Below, one piece after another: positions 8,698 to 18,629 of a stretch of DNA of 43,659 nucleotides. The position numbers and the translations under genes are program-made. The stretch is taken from contig CAJXYI010000021.1 in NCBI GenBank assembly GCA_913063435.1, positions 1 to 43,659 of the forward strand, read 5' to 3'. Positions within the stretch are counted from its first letter, which is position 1. Every line of letters starts with the position of its first letter. A model generated the notes under the pieces. That model had not been told where the DNA came from and made no database searches. It saw only the letters and a list, made by a program, of their open reading frames with translations. The stretch is from an uncultured Actinomycetales bacterium. GTDB taxonomy: Bacteria > Actinomycetota > Actinomycetes > S36-B12.

Positions 8698-9554
8698 CGG
8701 GTGCCTCCTTCGACGGCGGGAGCTCCGAGGGTATCGGGCGGGATCGTTCCGACATCGGACCAGCGAACACGGTCCCCCCGGAAGACCGGTCCTTCCACGC
8801 ATGACCGCACCATGCGGGTCACCCCATCGTCACCGATGACGGGAAGAACGCAGGTCATGCAGACTCCGACACCGCACGCCATCGACTCCTCCACAGCGCA
8901 CTGGCTGTAGACACCGCGATCACTGGCCATATCGGCAACGGCCGCGAGCATGGGCATCGGACCGCAGGCATACACGACATCGGTGTCGTGATCATCCATC
9001 ACCTTGCCGAGCGCATCTGTGACACGTCCGGTCTCACCCAGCGTGCCGTCATCTGTCGTGATAGTCACGGTCGATGCCATGCGCTTTGCTTCCAGCACCC
9101 CGAACAGCTTCTCCTCGGTGCTGGCACCGAGAACCATGTCCACCCGGCAGCCACGCGCCCGCAGATGCTCGGCGAGCATGAACAGCGGTGCTGAGCCGTA
9201 TCCACCACCGACGAGCGCGCAGGACACCGGATCGCGGGGCAGGGAGAACGGCCGACCAAGCGGGCCGATGATGTCGAGCGGATCCGCGCGGTGCCGGCCG
9301 ACGAGCCAACGGGTACCCGGCCCATGTGCGGCGACGACGATATCGACGGTGCCACCGAATACGCCGCGTTCTTGCACCCCGTGGATCGAGAACGCACGAC
9401 GCAACAGCAGACCTGACTCGTCACCGCCGATGGCCACTCCGAGGAAGTGGCCGGGCTTGGTCGTTTCCGAGATGGATCCGGCTGTGAGTGTCAGCACGTG
9501 GTACTGCCCGGCGCGTCGAGACGACACGACCTCGCTTCGATACTGCATCGGCAT
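8694..9554 (-). CDS. pyrK: Dihydroorotate dehydrogenase electron transfer subunit
   Basis: Partner of class 1B PyrD: an FAD/[2Fe-2S] subunit that carries electrons from dihydroorotate to NAD+. The 286-residue protein has a ferredoxin-reductase-like FAD domain (LLLRRAFSIHG), an NAD-binding domain (LVGGGYGSAPL, YACGPMPM) and a C-terminal cluster motif, CAVEESMACGVGVCMTC followed by a distal SCVEGPVF, which supplies four Cys ligands. The ATG start shares one base with the carB stop (TGATG) and its own stop overlaps the pyrD start. Confidence 0.96.
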   Translation of the reverse strand: MPMQYRSEVVSSRRAGQYHVLTLTAGSISETTKPGHFLGVAIGGDESGLLLRRAFSIHGVQERGVFGGTVDIVVAAHGPGTRWLVGRHRADPLDIIGPLGRPFSLPRDPVSCALVGGGYGSAPLFMLAEHLRARGCRVDMVLGASTEEKLFGVLEAKRMASTVTITTDDGTLGETGRVTDALGKVMDDHDTDVVYACGPMPMLAAVADMASDRGVYSQCAVEESMACGVGVCMTCVLPVIGDDGVTRMVRSCVEGPVFRGDRVRWSDVGTIPPDTLGAPAVEGGTR

Positions 9555-12500
9555 CAGTGTCCTTCCTGAGCGTCGGCGAAGGCCGCCTGGCGCAGCCGCT
9601 GCAGGTCGGCGGAGTGCTCCTGGAGGGAGCGGACCCCGATGCGATCATCCACGAGGGCCTCGATCCCCAGAACAGTGGCCGATAGGCCCTGGATGGTGGT
9701 GATGCACGCGGTTCCGGTGAGCACTGCTGCGGTGCGGATTTCGTAGCCATCGAGTCGAGGCCCGACACCGAACGGGGTATTGATGATCAGATCGATATCC
9801 CCGGCCAGGATGGCCTGCACCGTGGTCCGCTCACCCCTGGGACCCTCACCATCACGGAGTTTGCGCAGTGTGCTGGAGGCAATCCCGTGGCGGTGCAGGA
9901 CCTCGGCAGTTCCCTCGGTGGCCACGATGTCGAAACCGAGATCGACGAGTCGCTTGGCGGGGAAGATCAACGAACGTTTGTCCCGGTCAGCCACCGAGAC
10001 GAACACCGTGCCCCTCGAGGGCAGACCCCCGGAGTACGCCGCCATCTGGGACTTGGCGAAGGCGCTGCCGAAGTCGACGTCGATGCCCATGACTTCTCCG
10101 GTCGATTTCATCTCCGGCCCGAGAACCGTGTCGACACCGTGGAACCTGCCGAAGGGCAGAACAGCCTCCTTGACCGAGATCGCAGTGCCCGGGGGCAGGC
10201 TGGCTCCATCGCCGTTCACCGGCAGCATTCCCTCGCTGCGCAACGACGCGATGCTGGATCCGAGCATGATCCGAGCGGCAGCTTTGGCCAACGGCACAGC
10301 AGTTGCCTTGGAGACGAACGGCACCGTCCTCGATGCCCGCGGATTGGCCTCCAGCACATGAAGCAGGTTGCCAGCCAGAGCGAACTGGACGTTCAACAAG
10401 CCGCGCACACCGACGCCTTCGGCTATGGCTCTCGTGGACTCCACGATTCGAGCGATCTCGCCGGGTCCCAGGGTCACCGGGGGCAACGTGCACGCCGAGT
10501 CACCTGAGTGCACGCCTGCTTCCTCGATGTGCTCCATCACACCACCGACATAGAGGTCGGTTCCATCGAAGAGCGCATCGACGTCGATCTCGACCGCATC
10601 GTCGAGGAATCGATCGACCAGCACCGGATGCTCCGGGTTCACACGCGCGGCTCGTTCGAGGTAGTCGGCCAGCATCGACTCGTCATAGACGATCTCCATG
10701 CCCCGGCCCCCGAGGACATAGGACGGTCGGACGAGGACCGGATAGCCGATCTCGTCGGCGATCGCGCGGGCCTCGTCGAACGAGAAAGCCATACCGTGCC
10801 GCGGAGCAGGTAGACCTGCATCGGCGAGCACCCGACCGAAAGCGCCGCGTTCCTCAGCCAGGTGAATTGATTCGGGTGTGGTACCCACAATGGGGACGCC
10901 GGCATCCTTCAATCCCTGGGCCAGGCCCAGTGGCGTCTGACCGCCGAGTTGGACGATCACACCGGCGATGCGCCCGACCGCCGATTCGGCATGCACGACC
11001 TCGAGCACGTCTTCGAGGGTGAGCGGCTCGAAGTACAAGCGGTCGGAGGTGTCGTAATCGGTCGACACCGTCTCGGGATTGCAATTGACCATGATGGTCT
11101 CGTAACCGGCTTCACGCAGCGTCATACTCGCGTGCACGCAGGAGTAGTCGAATTCGATTCCCTGTCCGATCCGATTCGGTCCGGACCCGAGGATGATGAC
11201 CTTGTCGCGGTCTCCCGGTTCCACCTCGGTCTCCTCATCGTAGGAGGAGTAGTGATAAGGGGTCTTGGCCTCGAATTCCGCCGCACAGGTATCGACTGTC
11301 TTGAAGACCGGCCGCACTCCGAGGGCGTAGCGCAACTCGCGCACCTCGACCTCGTCCATATCGCGAATCCGGGCGATCTGACGATCGGAGAAGCCATGGC
11401 GCTTGACCGCCTGCAACATCTGCGCATCCAGGTTCTCAGCCCTGCGCAATTCCTCAGCCCAGGCGTTGAGTATCTGCAGTTGATCGCAGAACCACGGATC
11501 GATCCCGGTGGCTTGGGCCACCTCGTCGACGCTCGCCCCTCCCCACAGCGCCCGTTGCACTCGTACGAGTCGCCCATCATGCGGGGTCCTGGCGGCGTCG
11601 AGCTCGGCAGCGACGTCGACATCGCCTGCCGAGCCCGCCCAAGAGAACACCGCCTCGGGCTTCTCCAAGGAACGTAGCGCCTTGTTGAGCGCCTCGGTGA
11701 AGTTGCGTCCGATAGCCATGGCCTCGCCCACGGATTTCATCGTGGTGGTCAAGGTGGGATCCGCACCGGGGAACTTCTCGAACGCGAACCGGGGAACCTT
11801 GACCACGATGTAATCCAGGGTCGGCTCGAATGACGCAGGGGTTTCGCGCGTGATGTCGTTGGGAATCTCGTCGAGGGTATAACCAACTGCGAGTTTGGCA
11901 GCGATCTTGGCGATAGGGAAACCGGTGGCCTTCGATGCCAGCGCAGATGATCGTGACACTCGAGGGTTCATCTCGATCACGATCAACCGGCCATCGCTGG
12001 GGTTGACCGCGAACTGGATGTTGCATCCGCCGGTATCGACCCCGACCGCGCGGATGATGTCGATCGCCACATCGCGCATGCGTTGGTATTCGCGATCGGT
12101 CAGGGTCAACGATGGCGCGACGGTGATCGAGTCGCCGGTGTGTACGCCCATGGGATCGAGGTTCTCGATAGAGCAGACAACGACGACGTTGTCGTTTCGA
12201 TCGCGCATGAGCTCAAGCTCATACTCTTTCCATCCGAGTATCGATTCCTCGAGCAGCACTTCGCTCGTCGGACTCGCCTGCAGGCCGGTTCCCGCGATCC
12301 GGCGAAGATCGGACTCGTCGAATGCGATGCCTGAGCCGGCACCGCCCATCGTGAACGACGGGCGTACCACGACCGGGTATCCCAGATCCTCGACAGCCGC
12401 CAGGCATTCGTCGAGCGTGTGACAGATCGCCGAACGTGCGCTTTCGCTCCCGACGTCGGCCACGATTTGACGGAACATCTCGCGGTTCTCGCCGCGTTCG

Positions 12501-12868
12501 ATCGCATCGACATCAGCACCGATGAGTTCGACGTCGTACTTGGCCAGCACACCTGCTCGATGCAGTGCCATCGCCGTGTTCAACGCCGTTTGACCACCGA
12601 GGGTGGGAAGCAGCGCCCGAGGTCGTTCACGGGCGATGATCTTCTCGACCACCTCCGGGGTGATCGGCTCGACGTATGTGGCATCCGCGAACTCGGGGTC
12701 GGTCATGATCGTCGCGGGATTGCTGTTGACGAGGATGACCCGGATTCCCTCAGCGCGCAGGACACGACAGGCCTGGGTTCCGGAGTAATCGAACTCGCAC
12801 GCCTGGCCGATGACGATGGGGCCCGACCCGATCACCAAGACGGAGTCGATATCTTCACGGCGCGGCAT
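9554..12868 (-). CDS. carB: Carbamoyl-phosphate synthase large subunit
   Basis: Makes carbamoyl phosphate from bicarbonate, two ATP and glutamine-derived ammonia, for both pyrimidines and arginine. The 1104-residue product has the duplicated ATP-grasp structure: [20 protein letters not shown] opens the first half and [20 protein letters not shown] the second. Each half has its [12 protein letters not shown] or [12 protein letters not shown] metal-binding motif, and a C-terminal MGS-like allosteric domain begins near [13 protein letters not shown]. Start and stop each share one base with carA and pyrK, giving a 1:1 coupled arrangement with carA. Confidence 0.98.
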   Translation of the reverse strand: MPRREDIDSVLVIGSGPIVIGQACEFDYSGTQACRVLRAEGIRVILVNSNPATIMTDPEFADATYVEPITPEVVEKIIARERPRALLPTLGGQTALNTAMALHRAGVLAKYDVELIGADVDAIERGENREMFRQIVADVGSESARSAICHTLDECLAAVEDLGYPVVVRPSFTMGGAGSGIAFDESDLRRIAGTGLQASPTSEVLLEESILGWKEYELELMRDRNDNVVVVCSIENLDPMGVHTGDSITVAPSLTLTDREYQRMRDVAIDIIRAVGVDTGGCNIQFAVNPSDGRLIVIEMNPRVSRSSALASKATGFPIAKIAAKLAVGYTLDEIPNDITRETPASFEPTLDYIVVKVPRFAFEKFPGADPTLTTTMKSVGEAMAIGRNFTEALNKALRSLEKPEAVFSWAGSAGDVDVAAELDAARTPHDGRLVRVQRALWGGASVDEVAQATGIDPWFCDQLQILNAWAEELRRAENLDAQMLQAVKRHGFSDRQIARIRDMDEVEVRELRYALGVRPVFKTVDTCAAEFEAKTPYHYSSYDEETEVEPGDRDKVIILGSGPNRIGQGIEFDYSCVHASMTLREAGYETIMVNCNPETVSTDYDTSDRLYFEPLTLEDVLEVVHAESAVGRIAGVIVQLGGQTPLGLAQGLKDAGVPIVGTTPESIHLAEERGAFGRVLADAGLPAPRHGMAFSFDEARAIADEIGYPVLVRPSYVLGGRGMEIVYDESMLADYLERAARVNPEHPVLVDRFLDDAVEIDVDALFDGTDLYVGGVMEHIEEAGVHSGDSACTLPPVTLGPGEIARIVESTRAIAEGVGVRGLLNVQFALAGNLLHVLEANPRASRTVPFVSKATAVPLAKAAARIMLGSSIASLRSEGMLPVNGDGASLPPGTAISVKEAVLPFGRFHGVDTVLGPEMKSTGEVMGIDVDFGSAFAKSQMAAYSGGLPSRGTVFVSVADRDKRSLIFPAKRLVDLGFDIVATEGTAEVLHRHGIASSTLRKLRDGEGPRGERTTVQAILAGDIDLIINTPFGVGPRLDGYEIRTAAVLTGTACITTIQGLSATVLGIEALVDDRIGVRSLQEHSADLQRLRQAAFADAQEGH

Positions 12869-14007
12869 CAGCGGTTCCCCTCGATCAGTGCGGCGAATTC
12901 ATCGAACAGCGGATCGGCATCATGGGGCCCTGCCGCCGCTTCAGGGTGATACTGCACGCTGAAAGCCGGGACATCGAGGCAGCGCAACCCTTCGACGACA
13001 TCATCATTGAGGCAGACATGGCTGACCTCCACACGTCCGAATTCGGTATCGATGACCTCACCGATCGGCGCATCGACCGCGAAGCCGTGGTTGTGCGCGG
13101 TGATGGCGACCCGTCCGGTGGCGCGATCTTGAACCGGCTGATTGATTCCACGATGACCGAAACGAAGCTTGTAGGTGGAGAAGCCGAGAGCGCGACCGAG
13201 CATCTGGTGACCGAAGCAGATCCCGAACACCGGCCTGCGCGCGGCGAGGGCGGCACGGACGAGGGAGACCGTGTGTTCGGCGGTCCCGGGATCGCCGGGT
13301 CCGTTGGAGAAGAAGACGCCGTCTGGTCCCGACTCGAGTAATTCATCCGCGGAGGTCGACGCAGGGACGACGCGTACGGTGAATCCTCGCTCGCTCAACC
13401 GGCGCGGTGTCATGGACTTGATCCCCAGATCGACGGCTGCGATGACGCCACGGGATGGACCGACGGACGCCACCTCATAGGCCTGTGCGATCGTCACCTC
13501 ATCGGTCAGATCAGCACCCAGCATGGGCGGGGTCTCTCGCACCCGCTCGAGGAGATCGGCGTGCGGCCGACCAGCGGCCTCACCGGAGAAGATCCCCACG
13601 CGCATCGCGCCGGCGTCACGTAGGTGTCGGGTCAGCGCGCGGGTGTCGATTCCCGAGATTCCCACCACGCCAGCATCGACGAGATCGGCATCCAGACTGC
13701 GAAGGGACCGGAAGTTCGACGGTGCCGGTGCCGGATCGCGCACGACGTATCCGGCAACCCAGATGCGACGCGATTCCTCGTCGTCGTCATTCATCCCGGT
13801 GTTGCCGACGTGCGGTGCCGTCATCACCACGATTTGGCCTCGATAACTGGGATCGGTCAAGGTCTCCTGGTAACCGGTCATGCCGGTCGAGAACACCGCC
13901 TCGCCCGTCGTCGACCCGATCGCGCCATAGGCGCGCCCGGTGAAGGTACGCCCATCCTCCAAGATCAGCACGGCCGGCTGATCGCGAGTCATCGTCACGT
14001 CGTCCAT
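12868..14007 (-). CDS. carA: Carbamoyl-phosphate synthase small (glutaminase) subunit
   Basis: Hydrolyses glutamine and channels ammonia to CarB. It has the N-terminal CarA domain ([32 protein letters not shown]) and a class I glutamine amidotransferase domain with nucleophile Cys in [10 protein letters not shown] and the His/Glu pair in [11 protein letters not shown]. Phe replaces the usual Leu beside the nucleophile. The start is ambiguous: ATG 14007 (used here), GTG 13998 or ATG 13992. The purine run GAGTGAGG abuts the first and is best spaced for GTG 13998. An open frame continues further upstream but has no family similarity and overlaps the PH-protein gene. Confidence 0.95.
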   Translation of the reverse strand: MDDVTMTRDQPAVLILEDGRTFTGRAYGAIGSTTGEAVFSTGMTGYQETLTDPSYRGQIVVMTAPHVGNTGMNDDDEESRRIWVAGYVVRDPAPAPSNFRSLRSLDADLVDAGVVGISGIDTRALTRHLRDAGAMRVGIFSGEAAGRPHADLLERVRETPPMLGADLTDEVTIAQAYEVASVGPSRGVIAAVDLGIKSMTPRRLSERGFTVRVVPASTSADELLESGPDGVFFSNGPGDPGTAEHTVSLVRAALAARRPVFGICFGHQMLGRALGFSTYKLRFGHRGINQPVQDRATGRVAITAHNHGFAVDAPIGEVIDTEFGRVEVSHVCLNDDVVEGLRCLDVPAFSVQYHPEAAAGPHDADPLFDEFAALIEGNR

Positions 14008-14026
14008 CCTCACTCGTAGCCCACCT

Positions 14027-14605
14027 TCACTCGGATCCATCCCTGCTGGATCCATCGATCTGCGACCCCGCGATCCGCTGCACCTGCTCCGAGAGCCGCC
14101 CCCCATCCTCCGTGTGATCCGGACGGATCCCGGTGTCGATGGCGGTGTCGCCGAGCATCCAGGTCGCGACGACGACAGCATCCTTCTCGAAAGCCTTTCC
14201 CGCGATACCTCGTTCGCGTCGGACGGCGACGATGTGATCAGCGGGGATGAAGAAGGAACGGGCACCCGGGCGCTGGACTGCGATCCCGGCATCGACGACG
14301 ACGGCATCGACCCGGCTGCGGGTTCCCAGGCCATGCGCCGCGATTCGATCGAGCCAGTCCCCCGCCATGACCGAGCCCAGATACACACCCGACACGGGCT
14401 CTGCATCCGGGGCGAGACCTTCGGGGATTGCCGCGGGTTCATCGAGATCGGCCTGTCGTCGCTGTCGATTGCGCCACCCGCGCCGCATCCCCCACAGAAC
14501 CAGGGCGAGGACCCCGAAGACAAGGACGACGAGCAGCAGCCGAACAGGCCAGTTGGTGACCGGTGCGGACTGGGCCGTAGCGGCGGCGATCACGATGTCG
14601 GTCAT
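14027..14605 (-). CDS. PH-like domain membrane protein of the pyr operon
   Basis: Function unknown. The 192-residue protein has one N-terminal membrane segment (about residues 18-40, [17 protein letters not shown]), a basic stop-transfer ([10 protein letters not shown]), a charged linker and a C-terminal beta-rich PH-like domain including [19 protein letters not shown] protein of this type sits between pyrC and carA in other Actinobacteria, including the Mycobacterium tuberculosis pyr cluster as I recall it. Its ATG overlaps the pyrC stop (ATGA), so its synthesis is coupled to that of the pathway enzymes. It could tether the pathway at the membrane or sense a lipid or nucleotide, but nothing in the sequence shows which. 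Confidence 0.88.
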   Translation of the reverse strand: MTDIVIAAATAQSAPVTNWPVRLLLVVLVFGVLALVLWGMRRGWRNRQRRQADLDEPAAIPEGLAPDAEPVSGVYLGSVMAGDWLDRIAAHGLGTRSRVDAVVVDAGIAVQRPGARSFFIPADHIVAVRRERGIAGKAFEKDAVVVATWMLGDTAIDTGIRPDHTEDGGRLSEQVQRIAGSQIDGSSRDGSE

Positions 14606-15954
14606 GTCAGTGCCCCCGACAGAGCGCCCGCCATGACGGTGGGCCGCCCACGAAGGAACGTCGCCCACACCGACACGGGCAGGGTGCGTTCGACATACGG
14701 GGTATTGCGACTTCTCGATGCCATGCGATCCGCCCTGACCTCCCAGGGCGCGTCCGGGTCGATGATCACCAGATTGGCCGGTTCGCCAACCTCGAGTGGT
14801 CGTCCGTGATCCGCGACGCGGCCGATGCGCGCAGGAGCGAACGACATCCGATCACCGACCTGGGCCCAGGTGAGGTTCCCCGGCTCGACCATGGTGGCAG
14901 CCACGACGCCGATAGCGGTTTGCAGTCCGAGCATTCCGAAGGCTCCTGCGCTCCACTCGCAGTCCTTATCCTCGTGGGCGTGCGGCGCATGGTCGGTGGC
15001 GACGATGTCGATCGTGCCATCGGCAAGACCCGCTCGGACGGCCTCGACGTCATCGGCACTGCGCAGCGGTGGATTGACTTTGAAGAGAGGATCGTAGGTC
15101 CGCGCGAGGTCCTCGGTCAGCATGAGGTGGTGTGGGGTGACCTCGGCCGTCACATCGATTCCGCGAGCCTTGGCCCAGCGGATGATCTCGACCGATCCGC
15201 GGGTGGACAGATGACACACGTGCAGGCGCGATCCGACATGTTCGGCAAGCAGCACATCCCGAGCAATGATCGCTTCCTCGGCGACAGCGGGCCAGCCCGT
15301 GAGACCAAGCTCACCGCTGAGTTCGCCCTCGTTCATCTGCGCCCCCAGCGTCAGCCTGGGCTCCTGAGCATGCTGGGCAATGACGCCATCGAAGGCTTTC
15401 ACGTATTCCAGGGCCCGGCGCATCAGGAGTGGATCACTGACGCAGATGCCATCGTCGCTGAACACTCGGACCCGGGCGGCTGATTCGGCCATCGCCCCGA
15501 GTTCAGCCAGCCGCTCGCCCGAGAGTCCCACCGTCACCGCACCCACGGGGATGACGTCGCACAGACCCACCTCGCGACCGCGCCGCCACACCTGCTCGAC
15601 CACGCCGGCGGTGTCGGCGACCGGTTGGGTATTCGCCATGGCGTGCACGGCGGTGAATCCACCCAGCGCTGCGGCTTGACAACCTGTCTCGATCGTTTCG
15701 GTGTCTTCACGACCGGGTTCGCGCAGGTGAGTGTGCAGGTCGACGAGGCCGGGCAAACCGATTCGGCCTGCGGCCTCGATCACCCGAGCCTCGGGGTGCG
15801 CATCCGCAACCGCCGCCGCACCGATCGCCGCGATGCGCCCGTCGGTGAATCGCACATCCACCGCCTGTGAGTCACCCATCAGGCGGATGTCACGGAGCAC
15901 GATCTCGCGCGCACTCGCATCCCTGATCGCTTCGTCACTGCTCGGAGCACTCAC
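14602..15954 (-). CDS. pyrC: Dihydroorotase
   Basis: Cyclises carbamoyl aspartate to dihydroorotate; a metal-dependent amidohydrolase. The 450-residue product has [13 protein letters not shown] (two metal-ligand His), the ligand-rich [12 protein letters not shown] and [11 protein letters not shown], and the catalytic IVATDHAPH. This is the longer type I (PyrC/AllB-like) form. GTG start at 15954 overlaps the pyrB stop by four bases. Roughly 25 residues precede the first conserved strand. Confidence 0.97.
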   Translation of the reverse strand: MSAPSSDEAIRDASAREIVLRDIRLMGDSQAVDVRFTDGRIAAIGAAAVADAHPEARVIEAAGRIGLPGLVDLHTHLREPGREDTETIETGCQAAALGGFTAVHAMANTQPVADTAGVVEQVWRRGREVGLCDVIPVGAVTVGLSGERLAELGAMAESAARVRVFSDDGICVSDPLLMRRALEYVKAFDGVIAQHAQEPRLTLGAQMNEGELSGELGLTGWPAVAEEAIIARDVLLAEHVGSRLHVCHLSTRGSVEIIRWAKARGIDVTAEVTPHHLMLTEDLARTYDPLFKVNPPLRSADDVEAVRAGLADGTIDIVATDHAPHAHEDKDCEWSAGAFGMLGLQTAIGVVAATMVEPGNLTWAQVGDRMSFAPARIGRVADHGRPLEVGEPANLVIIDPDAPWEVRADRMASRSRNTPYVERTLPVSVWATFLRGRPTVMAGALSGALT

Positions 15955-16889
15955 GCGGCACCTTCCTCGGATGACAGGACCTGGTAGAGCACGGCCATAC
16001 GGACACTGACGCCATTGGCAACCTGATCGACGATGAGCGCGCGATGCCCGTCAGCCACTTCGGCGGTGATCTCCATGCCGCGGTTCATCGGTCCCGGATG
16101 CAGCACGACCGCATGGTCGGGCAACTGTGCGGCTCGCATCGAGTCGAGCCCGTAGCGACGGGAATACTCATGTGCCGATGGAAAGTACGCAGCATTCATG
16201 CGCTCCGATTGCACGCGCAGCATCATCACGGCGTCAGCATCAGAGAGGGCATCATCGAAGTCGAAGGTCACATCGCAGTTCCAGGATTCCACGCCCACAG
16301 GCACCAGGGTCGGTGGTGCGACGAGTGTCACCCGGGCACCGAGGGTGGTCAACAACGCGACATCCGAACGAGCAACCCTGCTGTGGAGGATGTCTCCGAC
16401 GATGACGACACGAAGACCCTGCAGGTCCCCCGATCCTCCGCGCAGGTGTTGACGCAGGGTGTAGGCATCCAAGAGCGCCTGCGTGGGGTGCTCATGCGTG
16501 CCATCACCAGCGTTGATCACGCTCGCCCCGATCCAACCGGACTCAGCGAGACGCTGGGCCGCACCCGAGGCATGGTGACGAAGCACGATTACCTGCGCCC
16601 CCATCGCCTCCAGGGTGAGTGCGGTGTCCTTCAGGGTCTCTCCCTTGGAGACGCTCGAACCCTTGGCCGTGAACGTGATCACGTCGGCGGACAGCCGCTT
16701 GGCGGCAGCCTCGAAGGACAATCGGGTACGGGTGGAATCCTCGAAGAACAGGTTCGCCACCGTTCGCCCACGCAGGGTCGGCAACTTCTTCACAGCACGA
16801 TCGGTCACGCTCGCCAACTCTTCAGCAGTGTCGAGCAGGGTGAGGGCTTCCTCCCTGTCGAGGTCAGCGGCACTGAGCAGATGCTTCAC
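15951..16889 (-). CDS. pyrB: Aspartate carbamoyltransferase catalytic subunit
   Basis: Joins carbamoyl phosphate and aspartate, the committed step of UMP synthesis. The 312-residue protein has the carbamoyl-phosphate motif [13 protein letters not shown], the HPTQALLD motif ([14 protein letters not shown]) and [11 protein letters not shown] near the C-terminus. There is no pyrI regulatory gene beside it, so control is expected through PyrR rather than a regulatory subunit. ATG start at 16889 overlaps the pyrR stop (ATGA). Confidence 0.98.
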   Translation of the reverse strand: MKHLLSAADLDREEALTLLDTAEELASVTDRAVKKLPTLRGRTVANLFFEDSTRTRLSFEAAAKRLSADVITFTAKGSSVSKGETLKDTALTLEAMGAQVIVLRHHASGAAQRLAESGWIGASVINAGDGTHEHPTQALLDAYTLRQHLRGGSGDLQGLRVVIVGDILHSRVARSDVALLTTLGARVTLVAPPTLVPVGVESWNCDVTFDFDDALSDADAVMMLRVQSERMNAAYFPSAHEYSRRYGLDSMRAAQLPDHAVVLHPGPMNRGMEITAEVADGHRALIVDQVANGVSVRMAVLYQVLSSEEGAA

Positions 16890-17428
16890 GACGAATCCCG
16901 CGAACCGAGCAGAACCTCATCGACTCCATCGGTCTCCACCAGGTGCACCTGCACTGATTCAGCCAGGGACGTCGGCAGGTTCTTACCGACATGATCGGCG
17001 CGGATAGGAAGCTCACGGTGACCTCGATCGACGAGCACGGCAAGGCGAACAGCTCTCGGGCGGCCGATGTCGTTCACCGCATCCAACGCGGCTCGAATCG
17101 TGCGACCGCTGAACAGCACATCGTCGACGAGCACGACGATCGCATCGTCAATCCCCTCCGCGGGGATATCTGTTGCAGAAAGCGGTCGGGGTCCGCGCAG
17201 ACCTATGTCATCGCGATACATCGTGACATCCAGGGACCCCACCGGGACGGGATGGCCTTCGATTGAAGCCATGCGGTCGGCGATGCGCCGAGCGAGCGGC
17301 ACACCCCGAGTGGGAATCCCCAGCAGGATGACACCGGAGGACCCGCGGGACTTCTCCAGAATCTCGTGGGCGATGCGTCCGATGACGCGCCCTACATCGT
17401 CAGCATCGAGAACCCGCGCAGCGGCCAT
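16886..17428 (-). CDS. pyrR: Bifunctional pyr operon regulatory protein / uracil phosphoribosyltransferase
   Basis: Binds pyr leader RNA in response to UMP/UTP and has uracil phosphoribosyltransferase activity. The 180-residue protein has the PRPP-binding signature [18 protein letters not shown], the N-terminal [29 protein letters not shown] region of PyrR (RNA-facing), and a [17 protein letters not shown] segment. ATG start at 17428 with AAGGAGG 9 bases upstream. The PyrR-binding loop lies directly in front of that ribosome-binding site, so the protein probably represses its own translation and the coupled genes behind it. Confidence 0.97.
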   Translation of the reverse strand: MAAARVLDADDVGRVIGRIAHEILEKSRGSSGVILLGIPTRGVPLARRIADRMASIEGHPVPVGSLDVTMYRDDIGLRGPRPLSATDIPAEGIDDAIVVLVDDVLFSGRTIRAALDAVNDIGRPRAVRLAVLVDRGHRELPIRADHVGKNLPTSLAESVQVHLVETDGVDEVLLGSRDSS

Positions 17429-17437
17429 CGACTCCGA

Positions 17438-17465
17438 CCTCCTTCCCCGCCTCTCGGGACGGGCC
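17438..17465 (-). promoter_or_regulatory. PyrR-binding RNA loop overlapping the pyrR ribosome-binding site
   Basis: On the minus strand the leader reads UCCCGAGAGGCGGGGA and then AAGGAGG. This fits the PyrR-binding consensus (A/G)UCCNGNGAGGYU, with UCC, G and GAGAGG in register except at the last base. A short stem forms (U17459-A17444, C17458-G17445, C17457-G17446, C17456-G17447) with the conserved GAGAGG in the loop. Because the hairpin abuts the Shine-Dalgarno sequence and no U-tract terminator follows, the expected mode is translational repression, as reported for mycobacterial pyrR, rather than Bacillus-type attenuation. Confidence 0.8.
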
Positions 17466-17519
17466 GTTAAAGGACGTCTACTTCACGGTCTGGTCGACCT
17501 ACACCGACCCTATCGCAGC

Positions 17520-18578
17520 CTACGAGAGCACGAATCGTTCGACTCCCCCGTCGGATCGGGTGTTCAGCATTCCCCGCTCGACAAGGACCACCAGGTGAGC
17601 CCACGTCTCCAGGACAGCCATCATCCGGTTGAACCAGTCCAGATCGTCCAAGGCCGTTCCACGCCTGGTCCACCGAAGTCGTTGCGCTACCTCGCGTGCC
17701 GTGGTTGCCCCGGCCGAGACAGCAGCCAGGCTGGCGTCCAGACGAGCAGCGTGATGCTCGAGTAGTTCATCGACGCGCTCATGCACGAAGGAGTGATCCG
17801 GGCCATGAGCGGGGAGCAGGCGGGCATCAGGCCGGGAACGGATGAGGTGCAGGGACCGCAGGTAGGACCCCAGCGGTGACGGCGCGAGCACCTCCTCGTA
17901 ACCGATCGACGGAGTGATGTGCGGCAGCACATGATCACCGGCGAAGAGCAGGCCACTCGCATCGTCAGCGAAAACGAGGTGTCCGCGAGTGTGACCCGGT
18001 GTGGCAATCACATCGAGAGTTCGCGATCCGATGGTGATCCGATCACCGTCACGCAACCATTCGTCGGGATCAGCCCAGTCGGAGACGCTCAGACCTTCGG
18101 GAATGATCGACTCCAAGATGTCGGCGGCCCCCGGATCCCCGGCACGGCGCAGGAGGGCAACCTGCGGGTAGGCAGCAGCCTCGATGGGATTCGCAGCACG
18201 ATGGGCGATCGCGCGAATCGAATCGCGTTCATCCCAACCAACGCATATGCGAGGTCGACCGAACCTACCCGCATCTTCCATCACCCGTCGCACAGCGTTG
18301 GCCTGGGTGTAGTGATCCCGATGCGCATGAGTGACGCAGAACCTCGTGATGTCACCGAGCCCGTATCCGATCGAGGCCAGTGTCTCGACCAGAGCCTGCT
18401 GGCTGACTTCCAGGGCCCAGCCCGCATCGATGAGAACGATCCCCTCATCATGCGCGATGGCATAGACATTGACGGCGCGGAGCCCGTCGGTGGGCAGCGG
18501 AAGCGGGATGCGGTAGACACCCTCTGCGACGGGAAACGCCCCCGGTTCAACCCAGGCGTGTCGATCAGGATCCGTCAT
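17520..18578 (-). CDS. Metallo-beta-lactamase-fold hydrolase with C-terminal helical/winged region
   Basis: A zinc-dependent hydrolase of unknown substrate. The 352-residue product has the MBL ligand set: THAHRDHY, ATPGHTRGH, FAGDHVLPHITP and LLPAHGPDH. After residue 265 or so comes a helical region (VDELLEHHAARLDASL ... TTAREVAQRLRW) like the winged-helix tail of LACTB2-type proteins. ATG at 18578 has GGAG with a 9-base spacer; GTG at 18593 would add five residues. It lies 51 bases after pyk and 91 bases before pyrR, probably cotranscribed with gltBD-pyk. Thioester or nucleic-acid substrates are both possible; the sequence does not decide. Confidence 0.9.
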   Translation of the reverse strand: MTDPDRHAWVEPGAFPVAEGVYRIPLPLPTDGLRAVNVYAIAHDEGIVLIDAGWALEVSQQALVETLASIGYGLGDITRFCVTHAHRDHYTQANAVRRVMEDAGRFGRPRICVGWDERDSIRAIAHRAANPIEAAAYPQVALLRRAGDPGAADILESIIPEGLSVSDWADPDEWLRDGDRITIGSRTLDVIATPGHTRGHLVFADDASGLLFAGDHVLPHITPSIGYEEVLAPSPLGSYLRSLHLIRSRPDARLLPAHGPDHSFVHERVDELLEHHAARLDASLAAVSAGATTAREVAQRLRWTRRGTALDDLDWFNRMMAVLETWAHLVVLVERGMLNTRSDGGVERFVLS

Positions 18579-18629
18579 CGATACGGACTCCACATGAGAG
18601 GCATCGACGGCTATTCAAGACTCATCGCT

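Noticed and set aside
14008-14523. Long N-terminal extension of CarA
   Set aside because: It overlaps the PH-protein gene in another frame, is low-complexity Arg/Ser-rich, and CarA family similarity begins only near 13990.
17492-17499. GGTCGACC palindrome upstream of pyrR as an operator
   Set aside because: An 8-base palindrome is expected by chance in G+C-rich DNA, and the PyrR loop already accounts for regulation.
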